In this document: piece by piece, positions 9,073 to 17,942 of the stretch
Layout of the letters: every line of letters begins with the position of its first letter
How positions within the stretch are numbered: position 1 is the first letter of the stretch
Assembly: GCA_015075375.1 (NCBI GenBank)
Contig: JABTUM010000002.1
Coordinates: forward strand, 715,393 to 779,392
DNA from: Planctomycetota bacterium
GTDB taxonomy: Bacteria; Planctomycetota; SZUA-567; H5-PLA8
Reading direction: 5' to 3'
DNA: 64,000 nucleotides
Notes under the pieces: generated by a model
Database searches by the model: none
Told to the model about the DNA's origin: nothing
Seen by the model: the letters and a program-made list of their open reading frames with translations, nothing else
Translations under genes and position numbers: made by a program

Positions 9073-11784
9073 ATGCCCGCCGCCCGCCGTTCGCCCCGTG
9101 AAGCACTTCGAACCTTCACCGGAGAGGCGCTCTCTCAGATCGCCTTTCCCTTGGGCGGAATCGGCACCGGAACCGTCTCGCTCGGCGGCCGCGGCGAACT
9201 GCGCGATTGGGAAATCTGGAACCGGCCCAACAAGAATTCGACGCTTCCGCTGAGCTTTTTCGCCGTCTGGGCCAAGCCGGCCGCCAAAGACGCCGCGCCC
9301 GTCGCCAAGATTCTCGAACGCCGCGTCCTGCCGCCGTACCACGCCGGACACGGGCTCTCGCGCCATGCGCTGGGCGGGGTCGCGCGCCTCGACGAAGCCC
9401 ACTTCCAGGGCGAGTATCCCTTCGCGAAGATCGATTTCGCCGACCGCGAACTGCCCGTCAAAGCCAGCCTGGAGGCCTACACGCCCTTCATTCCGCTGCA
9501 AGAAGACGACAGCTCCTATCCCGTCGCGATCTTCAACTGGACCTTCCGAAATCCGACGAAGCAAAAGGTCGAACTGTCTTTGCTGGCCGCGCTGCACAAT
9601 CCGATCGGCCGCTCGAACATCGGCGTAGAGAGCGAGATTAAAAGCGTGCTCAACCAGTACCGCGACGACGGCGGCGTGCGCGGGATCTGGTACACCGCGC
9701 CCGAATTGGGCCGCAACGATCCCAACTTCATGACCGCCGCGCTCGCCACGCCCTGGAAAGATCTGGACGTGCAGACGCATCTGTACGATGGCGGCTGGTG
9801 GGACGCCGCGCATCTGCTCTGGGACGATTTTGCCGAAGACGGCCGTCTCGCGCCGCGCGTCCTCAGCACCTACGGCCAAGCGGGCTCCGCGGGCGCCACC
9901 GAGAACGCGCGCGCCGGATTCTTCGATATCGTCCAATCGAAGCACAGCCGCGGCGTCGGCGCGATTTGCCTGCGCGTCAGCCTCAAGCCCGGCGAATCGC
10001 GCACGCTACCGGTTTACCTCGCCTGGCATTCGCCGCATCTCAAGGCGTGGACGGACAACGTAGTTTCGCGTACTTACGTCGGCACCCAGTTCCGCGACGC
10101 CTGGGACGCTGCGGTCCGCCTCGAGGCCGAAAAGGAACGCCTCGAAGCGCAGACGCGTGCCTGGCACGCGGCGCTCTTCCGAAGCACGCTGCCGCCCGAG
10201 GTCCTCGACGCCGTCTCCAGCCAGGCTTCGATCATCCGTACCCAAACCTGCATCCGATTGGCCGACGGGCAGTTCTACGGTTGGGAAGGTTGCAGCGACA
10301 ACGCCGGCTGCTGCAACGGGACGTGCACCCACGTCTGGAATTACGCGCAGTCGCTCGCGTTTCTGTTTCCCAAGCTCGAACGCAGCATCCGGCGCAACGA
10401 ATTTCTCAACGCCACGCGCCCCGACGGTTCGATGAGCTTCCGCGTCTCCATGCCGGCCAATGCGCGCGCCTGGACCCACGCGCCCGCCGCCGACGGGCAG
10501 ATGGGCTGCATCGTTCGCGCTTACCGCGACTGGCAGCTGAGCGGCGACGACGGGTTTCTGCGCGAGATCTGGCCGGGCCTCAAGCGCGCGCTCGAGTACG
10601 CCTGGACGGCGCCCCACGGATGGGATCCCGACGCCGACGGCGTGATGGAGGGCTGCCAGCACAACACCTACGACATCGAGTTCTACGGGCCGAACACGAT
10701 GATGGGCTCGCTGTACCTTGGCGCACTGGAAGCCGCCGCGCGCATGGCCGAGCACCTCGGCGAACCCGCGTGCGCGGCGCGCTACCGCGAGATCGCGGCT
10801 TCCGGGCGCGCGCGCATGGACCGCGAACTCTTCAATGGCGAGTACTACACCCAAAAGGTCGAGGTCCTTCCCGAACTGAACGTGCCCGACAAACTCCGCG
10901 GTCCGCTCGACTTCGCCGCCGGCGAATGCGGTCCGGCCTGCGCCTGCAACGAACCGCCCGGCGGCAAGGCTCCGGCGCTCGTGCCCGGTAAAGACTTCGA
11001 AGTTAAGTACCAGTACGGCGAGGGCTGCCTCTCCGACCAGGTACTCGGCCAGTGGGCCAGCCACGTGGCGGGTCTGGGGCATGTCCTCGACGCCAAGCAG
11101 GTGCGCTCCGCGGTCCGCGCCATCTACAAGCACAACTTCCGCAACCCCATCGGCGGCTTCAGCAACGTCCAGCGCATCTACGCACTCAACGACGACGCCG
11201 GCCTGCTGCTCTGCTCGTGGCCGCACGGCAATCGCCCCAAGCTTCCGTTCGTCTACTGCGACGAGGTCTGGACCGGGATCGAATACCAGGTCGCGGCGCA
11301 CCTGATCTACGAAGGCGCCGTCGCCGAAGGCCTGCGTGTGGTCGGCGCCATTCGCGAACGCCACGATGGCCTGAAGCGAAATCCCTGGAACGAGTTCGAA
11401 TGCGGACACCACTACGCCCGCGCCATGGCCTCGTGGTCGGTGCTCCTGGCATTGAGCGGCTTTACGTTCAGCGCCGTCGAAAAGAAGCTGGGCTTCGCGC
11501 CGCGCATGAACGCCGAGAACTTCCGCTGCGCGTTCACCTCCGGCTCGGGGTGGGGAACTTTTTCGCAAAAGTCCGGCAAGGCCCGCTTCGACGCGGCGCT
11601 TGAACTGAGCGCGGGCCGCCTGGAACTCAATCGACTGGATCTGCTTCTTCCGCGCGGCGCCAAGCAGGTTCAGGCCACGGCCGCCGGAAAAGCCATCGCC
11701 GCGGAAATCGACGGCGCGGGCGTGAACTTCCCCGCGGGCGTGAGCCTCGCGGCGGGCGAGAAGCTGGTCTTGGCCGTGAAGTAA
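9073..11784 (+). CDS. GH116 family glycoside hydrolase (glucosylceramidase/beta-glucosidase-like)
   Basis: 903 aa. N-terminal domain opens with the family hallmark FPLGGIGTGTVSLGGRGELRDWEIWN. The C-terminal (alpha/alpha)6 barrel carries the proposed nucleophile Glu405 in GWEGCSDNAGCCNGTC and the proposed acid/base Asp534 in HNTYDIEFYGPNT; GIEYQVAAHLIYEG is another conserved block. Family members cleave beta-glucosides, beta-xylosides or glucosylceramide. No signal peptide is evident, so it is probably cytoplasmic or exported by another route. Likely part of a sugar-utilisation locus with the upstream AraC gene. Confidence 0.88.
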   Translation: MPAARRSPREALRTFTGEALSQIAFPLGGIGTGTVSLGGRGELRDWEIWNRPNKNSTLPLSFFAVWAKPAAKDAAPVAKILERRVLPPYHAGHGLSRHALGGVARLDEAHFQGEYPFAKIDFADRELPVKASLEAYTPFIPLQEDDSSYPVAIFNWTFRNPTKQKVELSLLAALHNPIGRSNIGVESEIKSVLNQYRDDGGVRGIWYTAPELGRNDPNFMTAALATPWKDLDVQTHLYDGGWWDAAHLLWDDFAEDGRLAPRVLSTYGQAGSAGATENARAGFFDIVQSKHSRGVGAICLRVSLKPGESRTLPVYLAWHSPHLKAWTDNVVSRTYVGTQFRDAWDAAVRLEAEKERLEAQTRAWHAALFRSTLPPEVLDAVSSQASIIRTQTCIRLADGQFYGWEGCSDNAGCCNGTCTHVWNYAQSLAFLFPKLERSIRRNEFLNATRPDGSMSFRVSMPANARAWTHAPAADGQMGCIVRAYRDWQLSGDDGFLREIWPGLKRALEYAWTAPHGWDPDADGVMEGCQHNTYDIEFYGPNTMMGSLYLGALEAAARMAEHLGEPACAARYREIAASGRARMDRELFNGEYYTQKVEVLPELNVPDKLRGPLDFAAGECGPACACNEPPGGKAPALVPGKDFEVKYQYGEGCLSDQVLGQWASHVAGLGHVLDAKQVRSAVRAIYKHNFRNPIGGFSNVQRIYALNDDAGLLLCSWPHGNRPKLPFVYCDEVWTGIEYQVAAHLIYEGAVAEGLRVVGAIRERHDGLKRNPWNEFECGHHYARAMASWSVLLALSGFTFSAVEKKLGFAPRMNAENFRCAFTSGSGWGTFSQKSGKARFDAALELSAGRLELNRLDLLLPRGAKQVQATAAGKAIAAEIDGAGVNFPAGVSLAAGEKLVLAVK

Positions 11785-11790
11785 GGCGAA

Positions 11791-12585
11791 CTACATCACC
11801 TTGAATGCGATCAACGTGATGTCGTCTTCCTGCGGCGCCGAGCCCAGATGGCTGTGTACCGATTCCTCGATCAGATTGATCAGGTCGATCACGCTGACCG
11901 AATGATTGCGCAGCAGCAGGTCTTTGACGCGCTCGTCGCCGAATTCGTTCTTCTCGCGATCCGGAGCTTCCACGAGGCCGTCCGTGTACTGAAAGAACAG
12001 ATCGCCGGTCTGAAGCTGGATCGTCTCTTCCTTCATCACCGCCGGGAAGCGCTGACCGGTTTTGTCCACACCGATGACCATCCCGTTGGGCTTAACTTCC
12101 GTCACCGCAGGGGTGCGCGCCGGATTAACCAGGTACGGCGGGTTATGCCCCGCGCGCGCGAACTTCAGAACCCGCGTCGAAGTGTCGATCACCCCGTAGC
12201 TGGCCGAAAGGAAGGTCTCGCCGTCCAGATCCTGCGCCAGATCGGCGTTGGTGACACTGAGCATGTCCTTGGGGCTCTCGCGGCCCTTGGCGTAGATCTG
12301 CATGGCCTTTTTGGCCATGCCCATGATGATCCCCGCCTCGATCCCATGCCCCGAGACGTCGCCCATCGTCAGCCCGATGGTGTGGTCGTTGATCTGGATG
12401 AAGTCGTAGAAGTCGCCGGAGACGTTCGTCGCCGGCACGTACAGCGCGTGGAACTCGAATCCGGGCACCTTCGGGACTTTGGGCAGCATGCGCATCTGGC
12501 GTTTGGTCGCCATCTTCATGCTCTTGCGCATTTCTTCCTGCTGCCGAATCTGCTGCGCAAGCTGTTTGAGACGTGAAGTATCCAC
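11791..12585 (-). CDS. PP2C/SpoIIE-type (RsbU-like) serine phosphatase
   Basis: 264 aa, probable GTG start at 12585. Short N-terminal helical segment (LKQLAQQIRQQEEMRK) then the SpoIIE phosphatase domain with metal-ligand motifs VSGDFYDF and GDVSGHG, and ARAGHNPPYL, DLFFQYTDGLVEA near the C-terminus. Such enzymes dephosphorylate anti-anti-sigma factors in partner-switching systems; no STAS or anti-sigma gene is adjacent. An in-frame ATG about 20 codons further in is an alternative start. Confidence 0.85.
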   Translation of the reverse strand: MDTSRLKQLAQQIRQQEEMRKSMKMATKRQMRMLPKVPKVPGFEFHALYVPATNVSGDFYDFIQINDHTIGLTMGDVSGHGIEAGIIMGMAKKAMQIYAKGRESPKDMLSVTNADLAQDLDGETFLSASYGVIDTSTRVLKFARAGHNPPYLVNPARTPAVTEVKPNGMVIGVDKTGQRFPAVMKEETIQLQTGDLFFQYTDGLVEAPDREKNEFGDERVKDLLLRNHSVSVIDLINLIEESVHSHLGSAPQEDDITLIAFKVM

Positions 12586-12854
12586 GTGAGTCCCAGTCCC
12601 GGGCGATCGATAGGAGGCGTGTCAGCCAACCGATACAATCGTGCGTAAGCAGTATAACCAGACGCTGCGCACGGCGTCAATCGAGCGTCAATCGCTTGTG
12701 CGGAAATACTTTACAAAGCGTTGGCAGGAATCGCGAAGATTCCGTCAGCCCGTCCGAGGTTCGGGCGCGCGCATACTTGCCCTTCTCGGTACAGTTTCGT
12801 AAGATAGGTGCGGTCGAGCCCGTACCGGGCACGCAAGCACGGAGCTAAATCGCC

Positions 12855-13280
12855 ATGCCTTACCCCGAAGAACTGGTCGCCCCCATGCGCGCCGAACTCA
12901 CCTCCCTCGGCGTCGAGGAACTCCGCACCGCAGCGGCGGTCGATACCTTCATGAAGCAGAACCACGGCACCGCGATGGTGATCGTCAATTCCGTCTGCGG
13001 TTGCGCGGCCGGCGGCGCGCGCCCCGGCGTGCGCTTGGCGCTCCAAAGCCCCAACCGCCCCGACCGGATCGCCACCGTTTTTGCCGGGCAGGACCAGGAA
13101 GCCACGGCCAAGGCGCGGAGCTACTTCTCGGATATCCCGCCCTCCAGTCCGTGCGTTGCGCTCTTCAAGGACGGCGAACTGGTCCATTTCGTGCCGCGCC
13201 ATCTGATCGAAGGGCGCAGCCCGCAGATGATTGCCCAAGAACTGAAGTCCGCGTTCGAAGAACACTGCGTCAAGGCGTAA
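12855..13280 (+). CDS. BrxA/BrxB family bacilliredoxin
   Basis: 141 aa. The CGC active site sits in NSVCGCAAGGARPG (about residues 49-60), the family signature; the rest (PYPEELVAPMRAELTSLGVEELRT at the start, PHLIEG-like RHLIEGRSPQMIAQEL at the end) also matches. In Firmicutes these proteins remove bacillithiol from oxidised proteins; here the thiol partner is unknown. GGAG is 9 bases upstream. It is followed after 23 bases by an IscA-like gene, so a role in Fe-S or thiol redox balance is plausible. Confidence 0.88.
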   Translation: MPYPEELVAPMRAELTSLGVEELRTAAAVDTFMKQNHGTAMVIVNSVCGCAAGGARPGVRLALQSPNRPDRIATVFAGQDQEATAKARSYFSDIPPSSPCVALFKDGELVHFVPRHLIEGRSPQMIAQELKSAFEEHCVKA

Positions 13281-13303
13281 GCAATTCCGGAATGAGGTAG
13301 CCC

Positions 13304-14011
13304 ATGGGTACGTTTCATCACGACAAGCACGAACTCCACGGCATCACCGTCGTCGTCGAGACGCCCGAGAAGGTCTTCGTCGGGCGCTGCGACGATATGG
13401 ACGCCGCGGAGGTGATTCTCCTCGACGCCGACGAGCACGCCGAAGGGCAGGGCGGGCGGAGCAAAGAAGAGTACCTCAAGCGCGCCGCCAAGTTCGGGGT
13501 CTGGAAGAAGCACGCTCGTGTCTCGGTGCCGCGCGAGGAAGTCGCTTGGGTGCGTCGCCTCAGCGAATTCACGCAGGGCATTCCGGCCGACCTGAAAGGC
13601 GGCATGGCCACCGCGACTGCCGTAGCCGAACCGCCGGCTCAGGTGGCCGCGGCGCCCGCTCCGAAGCCGGCCGCCCCCGGCGCGCAGGACGTCGTGGTTC
13701 TGACCGAAGCGGCGAAGGAAGAAGTCCGCCGCCTCATCCGCGACGACAAGAAAGTCGGCTTGGGCCTGCGCTTGGCCGTGAGCGGCGGCGGCTGCTCGGG
13801 GCTCGTCTATAAGCTTGACTTCGACAAGAAGAAAGACGGCGACGTGGCCATCGCGTGCGAAGGCTTCGAGGTTTACCTCGATAAGAAGAGTACCATCTAC
13901 CTGCGCGGCGTCACGCTCGACCACCAAAAGGGCCTCAGCGGCAAGGGTTTTATCTTCAAGAACCCCAACGCTACGAACACCTGCGGGTGCGGCGAGAGCT
14001 TCTCCGTCTAG
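13304..14011 (+). CDS. IscA/HesB-like Fe-S assembly protein with extra N-terminal domain
   Basis: 235 aa, about twice the usual length. The C-terminal 105 residues are a standard A-type carrier: VVVLTEAAKEEVRRLI, GLRLAVSGGGCSGLVYKLDF with the first Cys, and the C-terminal CGCGESF pair. These three Cys bind iron or a cluster. The N-terminal about 100 residues (VVETPEKVFVGRCDDMDAAEVILLDADEH... KRAAKFGVWKKHARVSVPREEVAWV) are unfamiliar to me; a Pro/Ala linker joins them. Probable operon with the bacilliredoxin. Confidence 0.82.
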   Translation: MGTFHHDKHELHGITVVVETPEKVFVGRCDDMDAAEVILLDADEHAEGQGGRSKEEYLKRAAKFGVWKKHARVSVPREEVAWVRRLSEFTQGIPADLKGGMATATAVAEPPAQVAAAPAPKPAAPGAQDVVVLTEAAKEEVRRLIRDDKKVGLGLRLAVSGGGCSGLVYKLDFDKKKDGDVAIACEGFEVYLDKKSTIYLRGVTLDHQKGLSGKGFIFKNPNATNTCGCGESFSV

Positions 14012-14121
14012 TTTGAAAACAAGAATCCAGATAGAAGTAAGTAGTCGATCTCCTTACCGGCGAAATTGGTTCTCTGCGCAAGCGCAAAGGCGCCAATCCA
14101 CTGAATTTCGAACAAACTACT

Positions 14122-14985
14122 ATGGCCCAGGTTGCAGATAGAGTGGCAGGGAAGTCTGCTAACAGGTCGTCACCTCGTCCTGAAAGTCTAATTAGAGTCG
14201 TTCTATTCTTACTTGTGGCTTGTCCATGGCTTTGGGTTGCCACCGGACTGTCCGCGGGTGAACCAATTGATAGGGCAGAAGAGTATTGGCCTGTGGTCTC
14301 CAAGCTTTTGGATGAGTCTGATAGGTCAAAGGCAGAAGTGGCGGAATTCATTCAGGCTATGGGAGAAAAGCAGGCGGAGATTGTGCCCGCGTTTCTTAGA
14401 ATTCTAAAGAACAAGAAAGCTTCCATTCGAGTCGTCGCACTTGAGTTTTTGACCAGATTGGAACCGAAGACTGCCGAAACAGCCGTTGAGGTAGTAAATC
14501 TGGCCTCCGACCCAGATCCTGGAGTGCGCAAAAAGTGTATCGAAGCCATTGGACGGTTTGGGAAGTGTGGAAAGGTGGGTCTAAAGGTTCTTGTCGCGGC
14601 ATTGGAAGATCCGGCGACCAGAATGGAGGCCTTGAACTCCTTAACGAGTCTGGGAGCGGAAGCGGCTCCAGTGGCGAAAGACGTGCTTCGACACATTGAT
14701 TCGGATGACTATAAGACGAGAGGTCAGGCACTGATTGTCTTGGGACGCTCGGAAGTAGGAGGTAAGGAGGTACTTGCAGGCCTTATAGCGGCCCTGAAGA
14801 AGGAAAAGGATCCCATTCTCACTTGGGTCATCATAAGCAATCTTGGCAACCTGGGCTTGGAAGCGGAACCCGCGCTTAGCTTGATTGAGACGTTTCTTGG
14901 ACACGAAAACGATACAGTTCGGAGTTTTGCCAAGGAGGCAATCCAAAAAATCAAAGAAGCCAAAACAAAATCCCAGGACTTTTAG
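14122..14985 (+). CDS. Exported HEAT-repeat protein
   Basis: 287 aa. A hydrophobic N-terminal segment (LIRVVLFLLVACPWLWVATGLSAG) is a likely signal peptide. The remainder is a chain of about six HEAT-like helical pairs (VPAFLRILKNKKASIRVVALEFLTRL, DPDPGVRKKCIEAIGRFG, LVAALEDPATRMEALNSLTSLG, LSLIETFLGHENDTVRSFAKEAI). Probably a protein-binding scaffold outside the cytoplasm. Base composition is visibly more AT-rich than the flanking genes, suggesting later acquisition. Confidence 0.7.
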   Translation: MAQVADRVAGKSANRSSPRPESLIRVVLFLLVACPWLWVATGLSAGEPIDRAEEYWPVVSKLLDESDRSKAEVAEFIQAMGEKQAEIVPAFLRILKNKKASIRVVALEFLTRLEPKTAETAVEVVNLASDPDPGVRKKCIEAIGRFGKCGKVGLKVLVAALEDPATRMEALNSLTSLGAEAAPVAKDVLRHIDSDDYKTRGQALIVLGRSEVGGKEVLAGLIAALKKEKDPILTWVIISNLGNLGLEAEPALSLIETFLGHENDTVRSFAKEAIQKIKEAKTKSQDF

Positions 14986-15002
14986 TGCTACAGTTCAATC
15001 GG

Positions 15003-15008
15003 TAAAAT
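15003..15008 (+). promoter_or_regulatory. -10-like TAAAAT immediately before ygfZ-TPR gene
   Basis: TAAAAT ends 6 bases before the ATG at 15015, so a transcript starting at the normal distance would begin at or next to the ATG, implying a leaderless message. No ribosome site is visible. No clear -35 element. Confidence 0.35.
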
Positions 15009-15014
15009 ATCCCC

Positions 15015-16841
15015 ATGCAAACTGTGCTTCAGGATGCTGCCGCAGCCCGCAAGACCGGCCTCTTTGCCGTCGTTACCGATCGCAATCGACCGCAAGCCGG
15101 CCTTGCCGACTTGGGCGCGTTGATCGTTACCGGCGCCGGAGCGGCCGGATTTCTACACGGCCAGCTCACCAACGAAGTCGCGGCGCTCCAGCCCGGCGCG
15201 GGGAACCTCAACGCGCGCACCGACGGCAAAGGCCGCCTGCTGCGGACCTTCAGCCTCCACGCGCTCCCCGACGAAGCGCCGGCCGCGCCCGGATTCCTGC
15301 TGCTGCTCGAAAGCGCTGGCGTCGCCGCGCTGCGCGAAGATCTCGATAAATATTGCCTCACCGACGACGTGCTCCTCGACGATGCCTCCGACGCCTTCGA
15401 CTGGGTGCTGCTGCAAGGCCCCGAAGCCCCCGCCACCCTGGCCGCCGGGCTGACCAAAGAAATGGAAGGCGCCGCGCGCATGCCCGAGTTCGGCATGCAG
15501 ATGCTCTGGGGCGATGGCATCCCGCCGGGCAGCTTCGTACTCAGCCGTTCGCTCACCGGCGAACACGGCTACCTCCTGGCGCTGCCCAGCGGAGCAGGGG
15601 AGGCCGATCCGCTGGTGCGCAAGCTGCGCGGCATGGCCCGAGCGCGCAACTTAATCGAACCGCCCGACGAGGCGCTCGGTGCGGTCCTCGAAAGCCTGCG
15701 CGTCGAAGCCGGCGTCCTGCGCGCGGGACTCGACTTCGAGCCCGGCACGCGCGTGCTGCCCGAAACGGTCCTCGAACAGCAGGTCGTCAGTTACACCAAA
15801 GGTTGCTACCTCGGCCAGGAAGTGATCGCGCGCATCCGCACCTACGGCGCTACGAACTACGCCTTGCGCGGTCTGGCGTTCGACGCGAAGGCCGCCGATC
15901 CTTCCGCGGCGCTCCTCGATCGCCTTCCGCCTTGCGGCTCCGAGCTGCTCCTGGCCGACGGAAAGAAAGCCGGCCAGTGGGCCTCGCGCGCCTATTCGAC
16001 CGTGCTGAACGCGCCGGTGGCGTTCGCGTATCTGGACAAGGCGCACCGCACGCCGGGAGCTGCGCTGGAACTTCAGGTGTCCGGCGGGACAGTGAAGGCG
16101 CGCGTGGCGCTGCTGCCGTTCTTTCACGCGCTCGACCGCACCCAGCGCGCGCGATTCCTGCACGACCGGTCCGTTCGCGCCTTCGCCGAACATCAGGACG
16201 ACGAAGCCATCGCGCTTTTGGAAGAAGCGCTGCGCCTCGATCCCGCCTTCGCCGACGGCTACGAAGCGCTCGGCGTGATGCTGGGCCGGCGCCAGCGTTT
16301 CCACGAAGCCATCGACATCTTCAAGCGCCTGGAGGAAGTCGCGCCCAACGAACCGATGGTCCACACCAACCTCTCGCTCTTCTACATGAAGATCGGCGAC
16401 AAAGAGTCCGCCGAAAACGAGAAGGCCAAGGCCACCGTAAAGCGTTTCAGCAGCTTCGCCGACGCCAAGGCCGAAGAAGCCCGCGAAGCCGCCGAACGCC
16501 TGGCGCGGATCGAAGACGCCAAACGCAAGAAGGCGATGTTCGAGGAAGTGCTGGAAATAGACGCCGCCGATCCCGTCGCGCTCTTTGGACTGGGCAATGC
16601 GCTCTCTACGCTTGACGACTGGGACGGCGCGGCGTTGGTCTACCGCAACGCGTTGGAACTGCAGAAGGACAGCAGTCCGCTCTATCTGGCCTACGGCAAA
16701 GCCCTGGAAAAGATCGGCCGCGAAGCCGAGGCGCGCGACGTCTATCGCCGCGGCATCGACGTCGCTTCGCGGAAGGGGGATCTGATGCCGCTCAAAGAAA
16801 TGGAGCACCGCGCGCTGCTGCTCAGCGACGCGAAAGCGTAA
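15015..16841 (+). CDS. YgfZ/GcvT-type folate-binding protein fused to TPR repeats
   Basis: 608 aa. Residues 1-370 resemble YgfZ: GAGAAGFLHGQLTNEV near the N-terminus and the signature KGCYLGQE at 262-269. YgfZ proteins bind folate and support certain Fe-S enzymes, including MiaB, which is encoded at 45.3 kb. From about residue 378 to the end there are TPR helices (DEAIALLEEALRLDPAFADGYEALGVML; EAIDIFKRLEEVAPNEPMVHTNLSLFYMKIGD; ALFGLGNALSTLDDWDGAALVYRNALELQ). Ordinary YgfZ is about 320 aa without TPRs, so this is a fusion. The two halves share one uninterrupted frame. Confidence 0.82.
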   Translation: MQTVLQDAAAARKTGLFAVVTDRNRPQAGLADLGALIVTGAGAAGFLHGQLTNEVAALQPGAGNLNARTDGKGRLLRTFSLHALPDEAPAAPGFLLLLESAGVAALREDLDKYCLTDDVLLDDASDAFDWVLLQGPEAPATLAAGLTKEMEGAARMPEFGMQMLWGDGIPPGSFVLSRSLTGEHGYLLALPSGAGEADPLVRKLRGMARARNLIEPPDEALGAVLESLRVEAGVLRAGLDFEPGTRVLPETVLEQQVVSYTKGCYLGQEVIARIRTYGATNYALRGLAFDAKAADPSAALLDRLPPCGSELLLADGKKAGQWASRAYSTVLNAPVAFAYLDKAHRTPGAALELQVSGGTVKARVALLPFFHALDRTQRARFLHDRSVRAFAEHQDDEAIALLEEALRLDPAFADGYEALGVMLGRRQRFHEAIDIFKRLEEVAPNEPMVHTNLSLFYMKIGDKESAENEKAKATVKRFSSFADAKAEEAREAAERLARIEDAKRKKAMFEEVLEIDAADPVALFGLGNALSTLDDWDGAALVYRNALELQKDSSPLYLAYGKALEKIGREAEARDVYRRGIDVASRKGDLMPLKEMEHRALLLSDAKA

Positions 16842-16844
16842 ACC

Positions 16845-17864
16845 CTACTTCGACCAGCTCACCGTGACGGGCTCTGAACCGGGCAGCAAGTCCACCAGAA
16901 TTCGATGCTCCGCCACGCGCGCCGAAATCGGCTCGCTCTGGCCCGCGCGCTTGGCCTCGGCGCGTACGGCGCCGGGGGCGTTAACCACGACCGTCAGCGG
17001 CCGGTCGAAGACTCGCGTATCGAGTTCGGATGTCAGCGTCAGTTCGACGCCGCCGGCCACCGGCCGGGATTCCAGCTTCGAGGCATCGCGAAGCCGGACA
17101 TACTTCGCGACCGTGGCAAACGGCGCGACCCAGAGCCGCGCTTCGTTTTCCTTGACATACTTGAGATGCGTATCGAACGCGCCGGGCTCCTTGAACTCGG
17201 CATAGCCTTTCGAATAACTGTGCAGCATCGGGACGATCCATTCCTTCTTGGCAATGGCGGCATCGACCCAGCGATTGGCCTTCTCCAACGTCCACTTGTC
17301 CCCGCCGTAGAAAAGGCGCGCACCCGTCTGAGCACGGTGCTTCACGGCGATCAGCGCGTCGACGGCTTCGTTCCGAGCGCCGTACGCCGGGCAGTAAGAA
17401 AAGGGGGGCGTGCCGAGATGCTTCTCGATCTGGGCGTAGGCTTCGTCGATCTCGTGGGCGGCGGCTTGCGCCTCGAGTTGCGTGAGATTCGCGTGGGTCA
17501 GGCCGTGGTTCCCGATCTCGTGCCCCGCGTCGCGTAACGCGCGCCACTGCGGCCACATCGTTCGCCCTTTGTAACCCGTCATGTCCTCGGTGGTCGGCCC
17601 GGGATTGACGTACCACGTGACCTTGAACCCGAAGGGCTCGAAAGCTTTGCTTAATTCGTCCGTCGCGCCTTTAAAGCCGTCGTCGACGGTGAACGAGATC
17701 GCGGCGTCCTTGTCGCCGGAGAAGCGCGCGATGCGCGCCGCCGGACCTGCGCCGTCCCCTTCGCCCGCGCCAGTCCCTGAAGCCCCCAGCGTCATGACCG
17801 CAACTCCCATCCACACGAGGAAAATGGCGAACGGCCGCTCTATGAAGAGGTTGAGGTTGACCAT
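16845..17864 (-). CDS. Polysaccharide deacetylase family protein, exported
   Basis: 339 aa from the start at 17864, which has GGGAG upstream. N-terminal hydrophobic segment (PFAIFLVWMGVAVMTLGASG) is a signal peptide or anchor. NodB-type motifs: ISFTVDDGFKGA (metal Asp; usually TFDDG) and GHEIGNHGLTHANL (HxxxH metal ligands). The C-terminal 80 residues look like a small beta domain. Likely removes N- or O-acetyl groups from cell-wall or external polysaccharides. Convergent with the YgfZ-TPR gene, 3 bases apart. Confidence 0.82.
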   Translation of the reverse strand: MVNLNLFIERPFAIFLVWMGVAVMTLGASGTGAGEGDGAGPAARIARFSGDKDAAISFTVDDGFKGATDELSKAFEPFGFKVTWYVNPGPTTEDMTGYKGRTMWPQWRALRDAGHEIGNHGLTHANLTQLEAQAAAHEIDEAYAQIEKHLGTPPFSYCPAYGARNEAVDALIAVKHRAQTGARLFYGGDKWTLEKANRWVDAAIAKKEWIVPMLHSYSKGYAEFKEPGAFDTHLKYVKENEARLWVAPFATVAKYVRLRDASKLESRPVAGGVELTLTSELDTRVFDRPLTVVVNAPGAVRAEAKRAGQSEPISARVAEHRILVDLLPGSEPVTVSWSK

Positions 17865-17942
17865 GCGGAGCCGTACTCCCTTTATAGGAGCATATGCCCG
17901 TTGCATCGAGAGTGCGGCTGGTAATTACGGGAAAGCCGGCCT

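Noticed and set aside
9025..9945. Open frame antisense to the GH116 gene
   Set aside because: No motif; opposite strand gives a complete family match.
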